Below are positions 7,378 through 16,939 of a stretch of 64,000 bases of DNA, one piece after another. Below the pieces are notes generated by a model. It saw only the letters and a list, made by a program, of their open reading frames with translations. It had not been told where the DNA came from and ran no database searches. The position numbers and the translations under genes are program-made. Position 1 is the stretch's first letter. Each line of letters starts with the position of its first letter. Origin of the DNA: Mycolicibacterium sp. CH28 (lineage in GTDB: Bacteria; Actinomycetota; Actinomycetes; Mycobacteriales; Mycobacteriaceae); assembly GCF_004745805.1 (NCBI RefSeq), contig NZ_SRLQ01000021.1, positions 28,270-92,269 of the forward strand. The letters run 5' to 3'.

Positions 7378-8642
7378 TGGCTGCAGGTGGGAAAGCACGT
7401 CGCAACGCGAACGGCCAGGGCGGCGTGTACCGACGAGGTGATGGGCGCTGGGAGGCGAAAGTCTTCGTCGACACGCCGGACGGACGACGGAAGCGCATCA
7501 GCGTCTACGGCGATAGTGAGCGTGCCGCCTTGGACGAACTCGGCAAGGTTCTCGATCAACAGCGACGCGGCATACCCACTGCAACAACGACGTTGACGGT
7601 CGCTGAGTACATGACCTACTGGCTAGAGCACATTGCGGAGCCTAGCGTTCGGCGCACGACGTATGCGACCTATGAGGGCGACGTGCGCCTGCACATCATC
7701 CCGGGAATTGGCAATCGGAAGCTGAAGTCACTGCAGGCCTCGCATATTCGCGCATGGCTGACCGGATTGCAGACCCGATGCCAATGCTGCGCCCAAGGGA
7801 AGGACGCAGCGCGAGGGCGCAAGTCGCAGGCACGGTGCTGCGCTCTCGTGCCTGCCAAGTGCTGCAACGACGCGTTGTCTGCCAGCTCGATTCGCCACAT
7901 TCTGCGCGTTTTGCGGGCTGCTCTGCAGGATGCGGTCGACGAAGAGATGTTAAGCCGCAACGTCGCCCGACTCGTTCAGTTGCGCGTGACCGATGACCGG
8001 AAGGTGCGCTCTTTCACGCGGGCTGAGGCGATGCGCTTTCTCAAGACCGCTGAGACGACGCGACTTTATGCACTGTGGGCAGTCGCGCTGTCGATGGGAC
8101 TCCGTCGTGGTGAGGCGCTCGGGCTGCAATGGTCCGACGTCGATCTAGACGCTGAGCGGATTACAATCAGGCGAGCGTTGCACCGCGTGGACGGCCAGCT
8201 GAAGCTTGAGAACGTCAAAACTGAAGGATCCGTCGCAGTTCTGCCAGTACCTCGGACGCTTGTGCCGATTCTGACTAACCACCGCCGGCGCCAGCTGGAG
8301 GAGCGCCTGGCCGCCGGATCAACGTGGCGCGACACGGGACTGGTTTTCACGACCCCTAAGGGCGGCGCGTTGGAGCCGCGCAACGTCAACCGAATGTTCC
8401 ACAGCCTGTGCGCGAAGGCGGAGGTGCCGCAACTTCGCGTCCACGACCTCCGACACTCGTGCGCCACCCTGCTCTTCACAATGGGAGTTCAGCCGGCGAC
8501 GGTTCAGAAGATTCTGCGCCACAGCTCAATCACGGTGACGACGGGAACCTATGTCGAGGTCATCGAAGCCGTTCAACGGGATGCTTTGGACTCGATGGGC
8601 TCACTGTTCGCCTCCAACAGCCTCGGCGACGAAACCGGGTAG
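7374..8642 (+). CDS. int: Tyrosine site-specific integrase of the AICE
   Basis: A 422-residue tyrosine recombinase. The N-terminal arm-binding region (GQGGVYRRGDGRWEAKVFVDT) is followed by a SAM-like core-binding domain with a Cys-rich insertion at residues about 130-165 (CQCCAQGKD, then CCALVPAKCC), as in other AICE integrases. The catalytic residues are all present: Arg in GLRRGEALGL, His and Arg in VHDLRHSCAT, His in ILRHSSITV, and Tyr in TGTYVEV. The gene therefore looks functional. Start is GTG 7374 or ATG 7377. The attachment site should lie close to its 3' end, but no tRNA fragment is visible there. Confidence 0.93.
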   Translation: MMAAGGKARRNANGQGGVYRRGDGRWEAKVFVDTPDGRRKRISVYGDSERAALDELGKVLDQQRRGIPTATTTLTVAEYMTYWLEHIAEPSVRRTTYATYEGDVRLHIIPGIGNRKLKSLQASHIRAWLTGLQTRCQCCAQGKDAARGRKSQARCCALVPAKCCNDALSASSIRHILRVLRAALQDAVDEEMLSRNVARLVQLRVTDDRKVRSFTRAEAMRFLKTAETTRLYALWAVALSMGLRRGEALGLQWSDVDLDAERITIRRALHRVDGQLKLENVKTEGSVAVLPVPRTLVPILTNHRRRQLEERLAAGSTWRDTGLVFTTPKGGALEPRNVNRMFHSLCAKAEVPQLRVHDLRHSCATLLFTMGVQPATVQKILRHSSITVTTGTYVEVIEAVQRDALDSMGSLFASNSLGDETG

Positions 8643-8770
8643 CGTTCGCCTGATGGAATTCAGCGGATACGTTCAGCTTCGAGTCCGTACAAGTCGACCG
8701 CAACGACGCGCGATCGAGTGCCGCAAGCCGACGATGACGTTGCCGTTGTCGAAATATCAAAGGTCTCTGG

Positions 8771-9531
8771 TTACGACGGCAACGGCTGAGACGGAAAAAA
8801 GCCGAATCGGCCTTCCCCCGCAACGCCTGTGAAAAATACGTCGGTTGACTCCTTCCGGAGTCCAGATGGTGGATCCATGTTCTCCATGATGATGACCTGC
8901 CCACCAACCGACTGCTGAATGTCGTCGTAGAACCGCGCAGCAATGCCGATGTCGAGAACCTCACGATCGACGGCTTCGCCAGGCTTCGGTGGGCGATAGG
9001 TCACCAATGGTGAATCCAGAACGACAAATCCAGGGTGTGGAAGATCATTTTCAAAGCAATACTGAGCAAGGCCAATGGTGAAGGCGGAGTGGAGGATTGC
9101 GCGAACGCCTTTACCGTGAGCAGAGCGTAATTGATCGCCCGCTATCAGATCCTGCTCATCCCGGTCATAACGGACCTCATCACCATCAGGGACCTGCCAC
9201 GCGGAAAGCCTCTCACCGATCGCTTTAGAGAAGCGCCGCACAGTACTCCCTCCAGCAAGCCAAAACTGCCGCCCTCGACCCCCCTGGTGAGCGTGACGTC
9301 TTCACCAGTCGGCGTCCGAATTCCCAATAGGACTGTGCTGTAGCCCGCGCGCTGCGGAATCTCCCGAAGAGTGGAACCACGAAGCATGAAGTCAATGGCG
9401 TCGACAATGAACGACTTCCCTGTGTCAGAGGGACCATGGATGACAGTCGTTCGTGGCCCGAAATCAACCGTCGCTGGAGCCTTGCCGGGCCCCACGAAAG
9501 TCAGATGCGTCAGGCTAATGCGGTTTGCCAT
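8771..9531 (-). pseudogene. ABC-3C DUF3732 ATPase, large internal deletion
   Basis: RecN/SMC-like ATPase component of an ABC-three-component system, reduced to its two ends. The N-terminal part (ATG 9531) has Walker A GPSDTGKSF (residues 33-41) and DAIDFMLRG. The C-terminal part (stop at 8771) has GKGVRAILHSAFTIGL, HPGFVVLDSPLVTYR and QVIIMENMDPP, the DUF3732 signature. The two ends lie in different frames and join near 9235-9241. About 250 codons remain where family members have roughly 600 or more, so the coiled-coil centre is gone and the frame is broken. The start overlaps the middle-component gene by 17 bases. Without this subunit the system is probably inactive. Confidence 0.8.
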
Positions 9532-10066
9532 TGTTCCCGTCCGTATCGGGCCAGTGAAATTCTTCGGACCAGGAATCGAATATCGCCTTTGTCTGCCGTC
9601 GCAGATTCGCTTCGTCCAGATCGGGAAAACTTCCCAACACCCATCCGACACGATCGCGCAAGCGATGTGAGTACGACGAGCCCAAGACTCCCACGAAGTG
9701 CAGGGCGCCGTCGCCGGCAAGAAACCGCACCCCGTTCATTCCAACCGCAATCTCGGCGAGATGCAGCCTCAGCAGAAGACCAATTCCTGCCTCGATAGAT
9801 TCACGCTTGGCCGCAATCTCGCCTGCACGGATCGGCAGAGCCGGATGCAGACTTTCAGGGCCACCGACGTCCCTGCTGTGGAGCACGAAGTGATCAAGCA
9901 GGACAAGCTGATTCAGGTCGAGTTCAGCTGGGAAGGCCTGGGTCAAGATCATCAACACGCGGATGCCGACCTCCAAAGGGCCGTTCAGCGGCGATTCATT
10001 GATGCTTTGCGGCCTCCGACGGTCGCCCGCTGGACCGTTCGGTGCCCGATTGTCGTAGTCATTCAT
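9515..10066 (-). CDS. ABC-3C system middle component
   Basis: A 183-residue protein matching the middle component (MC) of ABC-three-component conflict systems, which links the ATPase sensor to the effector. The family pattern is clear: LNGPLEVGIRVLMILTQAF, LDLNQLVLLDHFVLHSRDV, then PESLHPALPIRAGEIAAKR and AGIGLLLRLHLAE, with YSHRLRDRVGWV near the C-terminus. The fold is expected to be a winged helix. ATG 10066 overlaps the end of the effector gene by 8 bases; longer in-frame starts exist but would lie inside the effector. The reading frame is intact. Confidence 0.8.
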   Translation of the reverse strand: MNDYDNRAPNGPAGDRRRPQSINESPLNGPLEVGIRVLMILTQAFPAELDLNQLVLLDHFVLHSRDVGGPESLHPALPIRAGEIAAKRESIEAGIGLLLRLHLAEIAVGMNGVRFLAGDGALHFVGVLGSSYSHRLRDRVGWVLGSFPDLDEANLRRQTKAIFDSWSEEFHWPDTDGNNGKPH

Positions 10067-11180
10067 TGCGCGACATCCATTGAATCCGATCGACGTTCGC
10101 CAGCTGGTGGCACATGCCCTGTCGATCATCGATCTCGACCACCGAAATCAGACGATGCCGACTCAGATCCAGCTGTCCAACTAGCGAAAGCACACTCGTC
10201 AAACGTCTCAGGCCCGTGGCGTGGTGGTCCTCGACTACATCGATAACACCCGAATGAATGTCATCCTGCAATCGCTCAAAAGTCCCCGGCGGCACTGAAT
10301 CCCGCGCGTACACTCGTAGCGCCTCCGCCTTGTAGAAGTTCTCGCGGTGGCGGCGAAAGCGTTCGCCCACTCTGGGATTTGATGCCACTGATTCGGGTTG
10401 GAGGCTTTCCTCGGGGTGTGCTTCGGCGTAAACATCAACCAGTTGTTGTACGTATCTCCGTTCGTGTGTCGCCAAGTCACCGGGAGCTGGCACATGAGCG
10501 GGTCGCGGCTGAAGCGCTGTGGCGAATCGGTCGCTGTACCAACAAGTTGTCTTATGCAGTTCAAGCACATCAGTCAGCTCGACGGATCGGAACATCGAGA
10601 AATCCGTGACCGACGCCAGTTCCTGAACCGAAGAGACGAGGTCCGACTCAAGGCCCCTCGCGAGGGTGCTGTCGTCGTCGGCCAAGTGGTCGAGGAACTT
10701 TTTCCTCAACTTCTGCGGGCTGCTGAGCATCCGACCGCAGTTTGTACTGCAACCGCGGGGAGCCAAGATCTGGTAGCTGTCCGGCAGAACGCACTCTCCG
10801 ACAACAGTTGCCACGAAGATCTTCAGAATCTCGGGAAGTATGTCTCCTAGGGCGAGAGGTTCTGCATAGTGCTTGCACTGGAAACAGTCCCAAGCACCTT
10901 CTAGGCCGTTTGCAGTCTTGAACGCCGCAATGTCCGCGCCCCTGTCACCGGCTCCACCGAACCGCTTGACCTGAACGTAGCCGGATCTCAGGGCATGCAC
11001 CCATTCAAGGATGAATAGTTCCCATTGGACGTCGTCGTACAGGGAAATGCGTGCCATGGGCGATATTGGTGGCCCGGACAGCGCGACACCAGTCTCTCCA
11101 TGTAGGGGTTCTGGTATGTCGCGAAGACCACTAGAGGGACCCCCAGGAGCCTGGCTATCTCCGCTCTGAGCTGCGTTCAA
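10059..11180 (-). CDS. ABC-3C effector with restriction-endonuclease-like domain
   Basis: A 373-residue protein, the probable toxic effector of the ABC-3C system. After a Gly/Pro-rich leader it reads YDDVQWELFILEWVHAL, then RFGGAGDRGADIAAF and WDCFQCKHY. This gives the restriction-endonuclease-like motif D83...Q101-x-K103, preceded by helix acid Glu59. It should cut nucleic acid when released or activated by the ATPase and middle component. The C-terminal 250 residues are the association region of this family. The TTG start at 11180 has GGGAGG about 10 bases upstream; ATG 11057 would begin just before the conserved region but has no ribosome-binding site. First gene of the operon. Confidence 0.75.
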   Translation of the reverse strand: MNAAQSGDSQAPGGPSSGLRDIPEPLHGETGVALSGPPISPMARISLYDDVQWELFILEWVHALRSGYVQVKRFGGAGDRGADIAAFKTANGLEGAWDCFQCKHYAEPLALGDILPEILKIFVATVVGECVLPDSYQILAPRGCSTNCGRMLSSPQKLRKKFLDHLADDDSTLARGLESDLVSSVQELASVTDFSMFRSVELTDVLELHKTTCWYSDRFATALQPRPAHVPAPGDLATHERRYVQQLVDVYAEAHPEESLQPESVASNPRVGERFRRHRENFYKAEALRVYARDSVPPGTFERLQDDIHSGVIDVVEDHHATGLRRLTSVLSLVGQLDLSRHRLISVVEIDDRQGMCHQLANVDRIQWMSRNE

Positions 11181-11492
11181 CCGACTCTTGCCTCCCGGCG
11201 GTCAGGATACGACAAGTCGTAGGATCGCCAGCCGAGACACGACATGCCCCGGCCGGGAGGCTCACGGTTCGCGAGCAGGCATCATGCTGCAGCGTGACGG
11301 AAATTCGACGATCGGAGCGGGGACGCTGACCGCCGCTGGTTGGTTGGGACCAATGGCATGGCCATCACCCCGCCACACCGCAGGGGCCGTCACGCCGCAG
11401 GGGCGGACTGTGTTGACCGACAGCGCCGTGGCGGCCATCCGGGAGCTGATGAGAAGGGGGCGATGCGCTCCTGCTCACGGCTGAGATGAACC

Positions 11493-11516
11493 GAACTGTC
11501 GTCAGAACTGTCGTCA
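11493..11516. repeat. 12-bp tandem direct repeat beside tRNA-Ala
   Basis: GAACTGTCGTCA occurs twice head to tail at 11493-11504 and 11505-11516, about 40 bases from the 3' end of the tRNA. Position and form suit integrase arm-type binding sites of an attachment region, though two copies alone do not prove it. Confidence 0.5.
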
Positions 11517-11528
11517 AACGACCTTCTG

Positions 11529-11546
11529 AGCACTCAATCGAGTGCT
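11529..11546. terminator. Hairpin downstream of tRNA-Ala
   Basis: Perfect 7-bp inverted repeat AGCACTC-AATC-GAGTGCT. On the plus strand it is followed by GTTTT. On the minus strand it lies 9 bases after the tRNA CCA end and may end tRNA transcription without a U-run, as many mycobacterial terminators do. Confidence 0.45.
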
Positions 11547-11554
11547 GTTTTGCC

Positions 11555-11630
11555 TGGTGGAGCTAAGGGGATTCGAACCCCTGACCCCCACACTGCCAGT
11601 GTGGTGCGCTACCAACTGCGCCATAGCCCC
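11555..11630 (-). tRNA. tRNA-Ala (anticodon GGC)
   Basis: Cloverleaf read on the minus strand. The acceptor GGGGCTA pairs with TAGCTCC (one G-T pair), followed by A73 and an encoded CCA. The D arm contains GCGCAGTTGGTAGCGC. The anticodon stem CCACA/TGTGG encloses loop CTGGCAG, giving anticodon GGC. The T arm is AGGGGTTCGAATCCCCT. Its 3' end faces the accessory block at 2.2-11.2 kb, which is the usual arrangement when an island has integrated into a tRNA 3' end. Confidence 0.97.
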
Positions 11631-11682
11631 AAGCGTGCCCACCGAAATTACACCACCGGTACGCCTGCCTCAAAATCGCTGG

Positions 11683-12941
11683 TCAAGGCAGCTCGTCAGC
11701 GGCCTCTGGGCCGGGCGGGCGCGGCGGGGTGTGTTCCAAGGGCTCCGCATCGCGGGTTTCGGGCGCAAATGCCCAGCCAAGAGCCGCCAGCACCAGGATC
11801 AGCCCGCTCAGCGCGAATGCCCACTCGAACGACAGGTGCTGGGCGATCTCCCCCACTCCCAGCGATCCGACGATCGACCCCAGATCGGACATCATCTGGA
11901 ACGTCGCCACCGCGGTTCCGCCGCGGGCCTTGCCGATGATGTCGGCCACCGCGGCCTGCTGCGGCGAGGTGAACACCCCGGTGCCCGCGCCCGCGATGAA
12001 CGCACCCACCAGGAACACCGGCAGCGACGTCGCCGCCCCGACCACCGCCGTCGTCAGCCCGGACGCCGCAAGACCGGTGATCAGCAGCGGGCGTCGCCCC
12101 GTCCGGTCGGATAGCCGCCCCGACGGGATCACGGCGGCCACGTTGCCGGCCGCGAAGGTGGCCAGCGCCGCACCGGCCACCCCGGGCCCGCGGTGCAGCG
12201 ACTCGGTCACGAACAACGGCACCAGCGCCACCCGCAGCCCGAACGCAGACCAGCCGGTGGCGAAGTTCGACAGCAGCGCGGCTCGGTAGGCCGGGTGGCG
12301 CAGCGCCACCCGAACGGTCACCGTCAGCTCGTCGTCGGCGGCGGGAGCGGCCAGGTGCGAATGCCGCAGGCTGATGAACACGACCGCCGCCGCGATCAGC
12401 AGGGCCACCCCGTAGATGAGGAACGGCGCGGCCAGGCCCAGCCCCGCGGTCAGGCTGCCCAACAGCGGGCCGGCCACCGACCCGACCAGGAACGCGCTGG
12501 AGAACATCCCCGCCACTCGGCCGCGGGCGTTGTGCGGGCTGATCCGAATCATCAAGCCCAGCGCGGAGATGAAGAACATCGTCGAGCCGATGCCGCCCAG
12601 TGCGCGGAACACCAGCAGCTGCCAGTAGGTGTGGGCGAACGCACACGCCCCTGTCGACAGCGCCACGATCAGCAGGCCGCTGACATAGATGCGGCGCTCC
12701 CCCAGCCGCTGCACCAACACCCCCGACCCGGGGGCGAAGAGCAGCCGCATCAACGCGAAGGCGGTGATCACGAATGTCGCCGCACTGATGCTCACCCCGA
12801 AGTGGCGGGCGAGTTGCGGCAACACCGGCGCGACCACCCCGTAACCCAGGGCGATGACCGCGTTGGCGGAGATCAGGACCCAGACTTCCCGCGGAAGCTT
12901 GGCCTCGGCCTCCGGGGGACAGTCACCCTCCGCGACGGAAC

Positions 12942-12945
<4 letters not shown>
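11683..12945 (-). CDS. Major facilitator superfamily transporter
   Basis: A 420-residue inner-membrane transporter with 12 predicted helices. The family signature between helices 2 and 3 appears as FAPGSGVLVQRLGERRIY, and between helices 8 and 9 as PSGRLSDRTGRRPLL, so both halves are intact. It resembles drug or sugar exporters of the MFS; the substrate is unknown. The GTG start at 12945 overlaps the stop of the phosphoglucomutase gene (GTGA), so the two genes are coupled. Confidence 0.9.
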
Positions 12946-14576
<1,631 letters not shown>

Positions 14577-14644
14577 GGCGCCAATTCTGCCTCGCTGCGG
14601 GCGATACTTGCTCGCGGATTCACTAACGGTTAAGGGGGTAGCCC

Positions 14645-15043
14645 GTGTTCGGACATGACAACCGCGAGCTGGCCGCCGTGTTCGCCGGCGGCGCGCTGGG
14701 CACCGTAGCGCGCGCGGGCCTGGCCACCCTGCTGGTCACCGACCCGGGGCGCTGGCCGTGGCCGACGTTCATCGTCAACATCGTCGGCGCCTTCCTGCTG
14801 GGCTACTTCACCACCCGGCTGCTGGAGCGGCTGCCGGTGTCGAGCTACCGCCGCCCGCTGCTGGGCACCGGCCTGTGCGGTGGCCTGACGACGTTTTCCA
14901 CCATGCAGGTCGAGACGCTGAAGATGATCGAGCACCACCACTACGCTCTGGCTGCCGGCTACACCCTCGCCAGCATCGCCGGCGGGCTGCTGGCCGTGAA
15001 CTTCGCGACGGTTCTGGTGCGCCGCGTCAGGGTGCGCGCATGA
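14645..15043 (+). CDS. crcB: Fluoride ion channel subunit CrcB/FluC 1
   Basis: A 132-residue, four-helix membrane protein that exports fluoride as a dual-topology or hetero-dimeric channel. Conserved features are the Asn in FIVNIVGAFLLGY and the pore/sodium-site motif GTGLCGGLTTFSTMQVE. GTG start at 14645 after an AAGGGGG site. Its stop overlaps the ATG of the second crcB (ATGA). The 68-base leader shows no recognisable fluoride riboswitch. Confidence 0.93.
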   Translation: MFGHDNRELAAVFAGGALGTVARAGLATLLVTDPGRWPWPTFIVNIVGAFLLGYFTTRLLERLPVSSYRRPLLGTGLCGGLTTFSTMQVETLKMIEHHHYALAAGYTLASIAGGLLAVNFATVLVRRVRVRA

Positions 15044-15405
15044 ACGTCGCCGTATGGGCCGGGGTGATGCTCATCGGTGGGGTGGGGTCGGTGGCCCGGT
15101 TCATGGTCGACCGCGCGGTGGCCCGCCGAGCAGCGCGGTCGTTCCCGTTCGGCACCCTGACCGTCAACATCAGCGGCGCGGTGTTGCTGGGCTTCATCAC
15201 CGGGCTCACCTTGAGCCACAATGCCGCGCTGCTGGCCGGCACCGCCTTCGTCGGTGCCTACACGACGTTCTCCACCTGGATGCTGGAGACTCAGCGGCTG
15301 ACCGAAGAGCGCCAGATCGGGCGGGCGATCACCAATCTCGTCGTCAGCGTCGTCCTCGGAATCGCCGCCGCGATGCTGGGCCAGTGGATTGCGAGCCTGC
15401 TATGA
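15040..15405 (+). CDS. crcB: Fluoride ion channel subunit CrcB/FluC 2
   Basis: A 121-residue partner of the preceding gene. It has the same four-helix plan, with FGTLTVNISGAVLLGF and GTAFVGAYTTFSTWMLE. Adjacent crcB pairs form hetero-dimeric channels in which the two subunits have fixed opposite topologies. ATG 15040 overlaps the stop of crcB 1, and the 3' end overlaps the DUF190 gene (TATGA), so the three are co-translated. Confidence 0.93.
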   Translation: MNVAVWAGVMLIGGVGSVARFMVDRAVARRAARSFPFGTLTVNISGAVLLGFITGLTLSHNAALLAGTAFVGAYTTFSTWMLETQRLTEERQIGRAITNLVVSVVLGIAAAMLGQWIASLL

Positions 15406-16475
15406 GCGACACCTACCTCAAGCTGACCACCTACTTCGGGGAGCGCCAGCGCACCGGGTCGCGCTTCACCGCCGAAGCGATGCTCGACCTCTACGACCAA
15501 CGTGAGGTGGCCACCAGCGTGCTGCTGCGCGGCATCGCCAGCTTCGGCCCGCGCCACGTCATCCGCAGCGACGAATCGCTGACCCTGTCCGAGGATCCGC
15601 CCGTCGCCGTCACTGCCGTGGACACCGAGGCGACGATCGCCGCACTGGTGGACGAGGTCGTCGGGATGACCACCCGCGGTCTGATCACCTTGGAACGGGC
15701 CCGGCTCCTGGGCACCGCCCTGTCCGGCACGCCGCTGCCCGACGGCGACGCCGTCAAGCTGACCATCTACGTCGGCCGTCGCCGCCGGGTCAACGGCAGG
15801 CCGGCGTTCTACGCGGTGTGCGACCTAATGCACCGCCACCACTTCGCCGGGGCCACCGTGTTCCTCGGCGTGGACGGCACCGCGCACGGCCGGCGCCGCC
15901 GGGCCCGGTTCTTCAGCAGCAACATCGACGTGCCGATCATGATCCTCGCTGTCGGCACCGCCGCACAGGTGCAGCAGGTGCTGCCCGAGCTGGAGACCAT
16001 GCTCTACCAGCCGCTGGCCACGGTCGAGCGCATTCAGGTGTGCAAGCGCGACGGCGAGCTGCTGGCCCGCCCGCCCGCGCTGCCCGCCGTCGACGCCGAT
16101 GGCCGCGAACTACGGCAGAAGCTGACCATCCATACCTCCGAATCCACCCACCACGACGGCGTACCCATCCACCGGGCCCTGGTCCGGCGGCTCTGGGAAT
16201 CGCGGACCGCCAGCGGAGCCACCGTGCTGCGCGGCATCTGGGGTTTCCACGGCAACCACAAACCGCACGGCGACAAGGTAATTCAGTACGGCCGCCAGGT
16301 TCCGGTGAGCACCATCGTCGTCGACACCCCAGAGGTCATCGCCGAGTGCTTCGACATCGTCAACGAGGTGACCGGCCGCCACGGGTTGGTCACCTCGGAG
16401 ATGGTGCCCGCCCTGCTGATGCTCGACGGTGGCGTGCGCTCCGGCGGGACCAATCTGGCCGACTACCGCTACTGA
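15402..16475 (+). CDS. DUF190-domain protein of fluoride operon
   Basis: A 357-residue soluble protein with three related DUF190 segments: LKLTTYFGERQR at the start, KLTIYVGRRRRVNGRPAFY from about residue 120, and KLTIHTSESTHHDGVPIH from about residue 240. Each has a ferredoxin-like or PII-like repeat with RGI(A/W)(S/G)F-type strands. DUF190 genes regularly follow crcB genes in actinobacteria, and the M. tuberculosis counterpart is Rv3071. The function is unknown; regulation of or assistance to fluoride export is inferred from context. Confidence 0.85.
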   Translation: MSDTYLKLTTYFGERQRTGSRFTAEAMLDLYDQREVATSVLLRGIASFGPRHVIRSDESLTLSEDPPVAVTAVDTEATIAALVDEVVGMTTRGLITLERARLLGTALSGTPLPDGDAVKLTIYVGRRRRVNGRPAFYAVCDLMHRHHFAGATVFLGVDGTAHGRRRRARFFSSNIDVPIMILAVGTAAQVQQVLPELETMLYQPLATVERIQVCKRDGELLARPPALPAVDADGRELRQKLTIHTSESTHHDGVPIHRALVRRLWESRTASGATVLRGIWGFHGNHKPHGDKVIQYGRQVPVSTIVVDTPEVIAECFDIVNEVTGRHGLVTSEMVPALLMLDGGVRSGGTNLADYRY

Positions 16476-16479
16476 ACCC

Positions 16480-16812
16480 TCAGCTGTCGGCGAGCACCGT
16501 CAGCAGAATCACCGAATCGTCGACCGCGTGCAGTCCGTGCTGTTCGCGCGGAACCACCAGCAGATCGCCGGCCAGACCGTCCCACCCGTCGTCGGCCGTC
16601 GTCAACCGCACGTGACCGCGCAGCACCTGCAGCGTGGTCTCCCCCGGCGTGTGATGCTCGCTGAGGTCACGGCCGGCAGCCAGGGCGATCAGCGTCTGCC
16701 GAAGCTGATGGTCGTGGCCGCCGTGCACGGTCTGAGCGGCTCGTCCACTGTTGGAGGACCGCGCGGCGGCCAGTTGTTCGTCGGCAAGTTGGGACAGCGA
16801 AACCGAGTCCAT
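16480..16812 (-). CDS. Small cupin-domain protein
   Basis: A 110-residue single cupin. The first cupin motif is seen as GRDLSEHHTPGETTLQVLRG and the second as GDLLVVPREQHGLHAV, with His residues that could hold one metal. Stand-alone cupins of this size often act as metal-dependent isomerases, sensors or dioxygenases; no substrate can be assigned. ATG 16812 is fixed by an AGGAGG site 5 bases upstream. Convergent with the DUF190 gene. Confidence 0.8.
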   Translation of the reverse strand: MDSVSLSQLADEQLAAARSSNSGRAAQTVHGGHDHQLRQTLIALAAGRDLSEHHTPGETTLQVLRGHVRLTTADDGWDGLAGDLLVVPREQHGLHAVDDSVILLTVLADS

Positions 16813-16939
16813 CAAATACCTCCTGAAGGACCGAGCGGTCACCAACGGGCCGTGGAGCTCGAAGACCAGCCGCCCAGTTTCCCCAGCCTAGCGGCATCGG
16901 GCACATCGCAATGCCGCCTTGGCCGCGTCCGCCTCTCGA

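Larger units (their letters stand above)
2180..8642. mobile_element. Actinomycete integrative and conjugative element (AICE), gene content complete
   Basis: The block holds every module of a pSAM2-type element: regulator and NUDIX protein (minus), then SCO3933-type protein, TraB translocase, RepSA initiator, Xis and Int (plus), with overlapping stop/start codons. Bounds given are gene bounds only. The right attachment site is either in 8643-8770 or, if the adjacent defence genes are cargo, at the tRNA-Ala end near 11555. No second copy of the tRNA 3' end was seen in the window. It has no broken genes and so may still be mobile. Confidence 0.8.
11181..11554. other. Noncoding stretch between ABC-3C operon and tRNA-Ala
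   Basis: 374 bases with no gene I can support. It should hold the leftward promoter of the ABC-3C operon. A 98-codon plus-strand frame (11188-11484) is open; its end (VLTDSAVAAIRELM) faintly recalls the N-terminus of GntR-type regulators but stops at once, so at best it is a relic. Near the tRNA are a 12-base tandem repeat (11493-11516) and a hairpin (11529-11546), listed separately. Confidence 0.6.

Noticed and set aside
8643..8770. attP overlapping a tRNA end right after the AICE integrase
   Set aside because: Searched by eye for a T-arm (GGTTCGAATCC-like) or a copy of the tRNA-Ala 3' end; none is present in this interval.
11188..11484. 98-codon plus-strand frame before tRNA-Ala ending VLTDSAVAAIRELMRRG
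   Set aside because: Most of it is low-quality sequence with no domain. Only the last 25 codons faintly recall a GntR N-terminus and then stop. At best a relic; not called as a gene.
14577..14644. Fluoride riboswitch upstream of crcB
   Set aside because: The 68-base interval has none of the conserved segments I would expect and must also hold the divergent pgm promoter.
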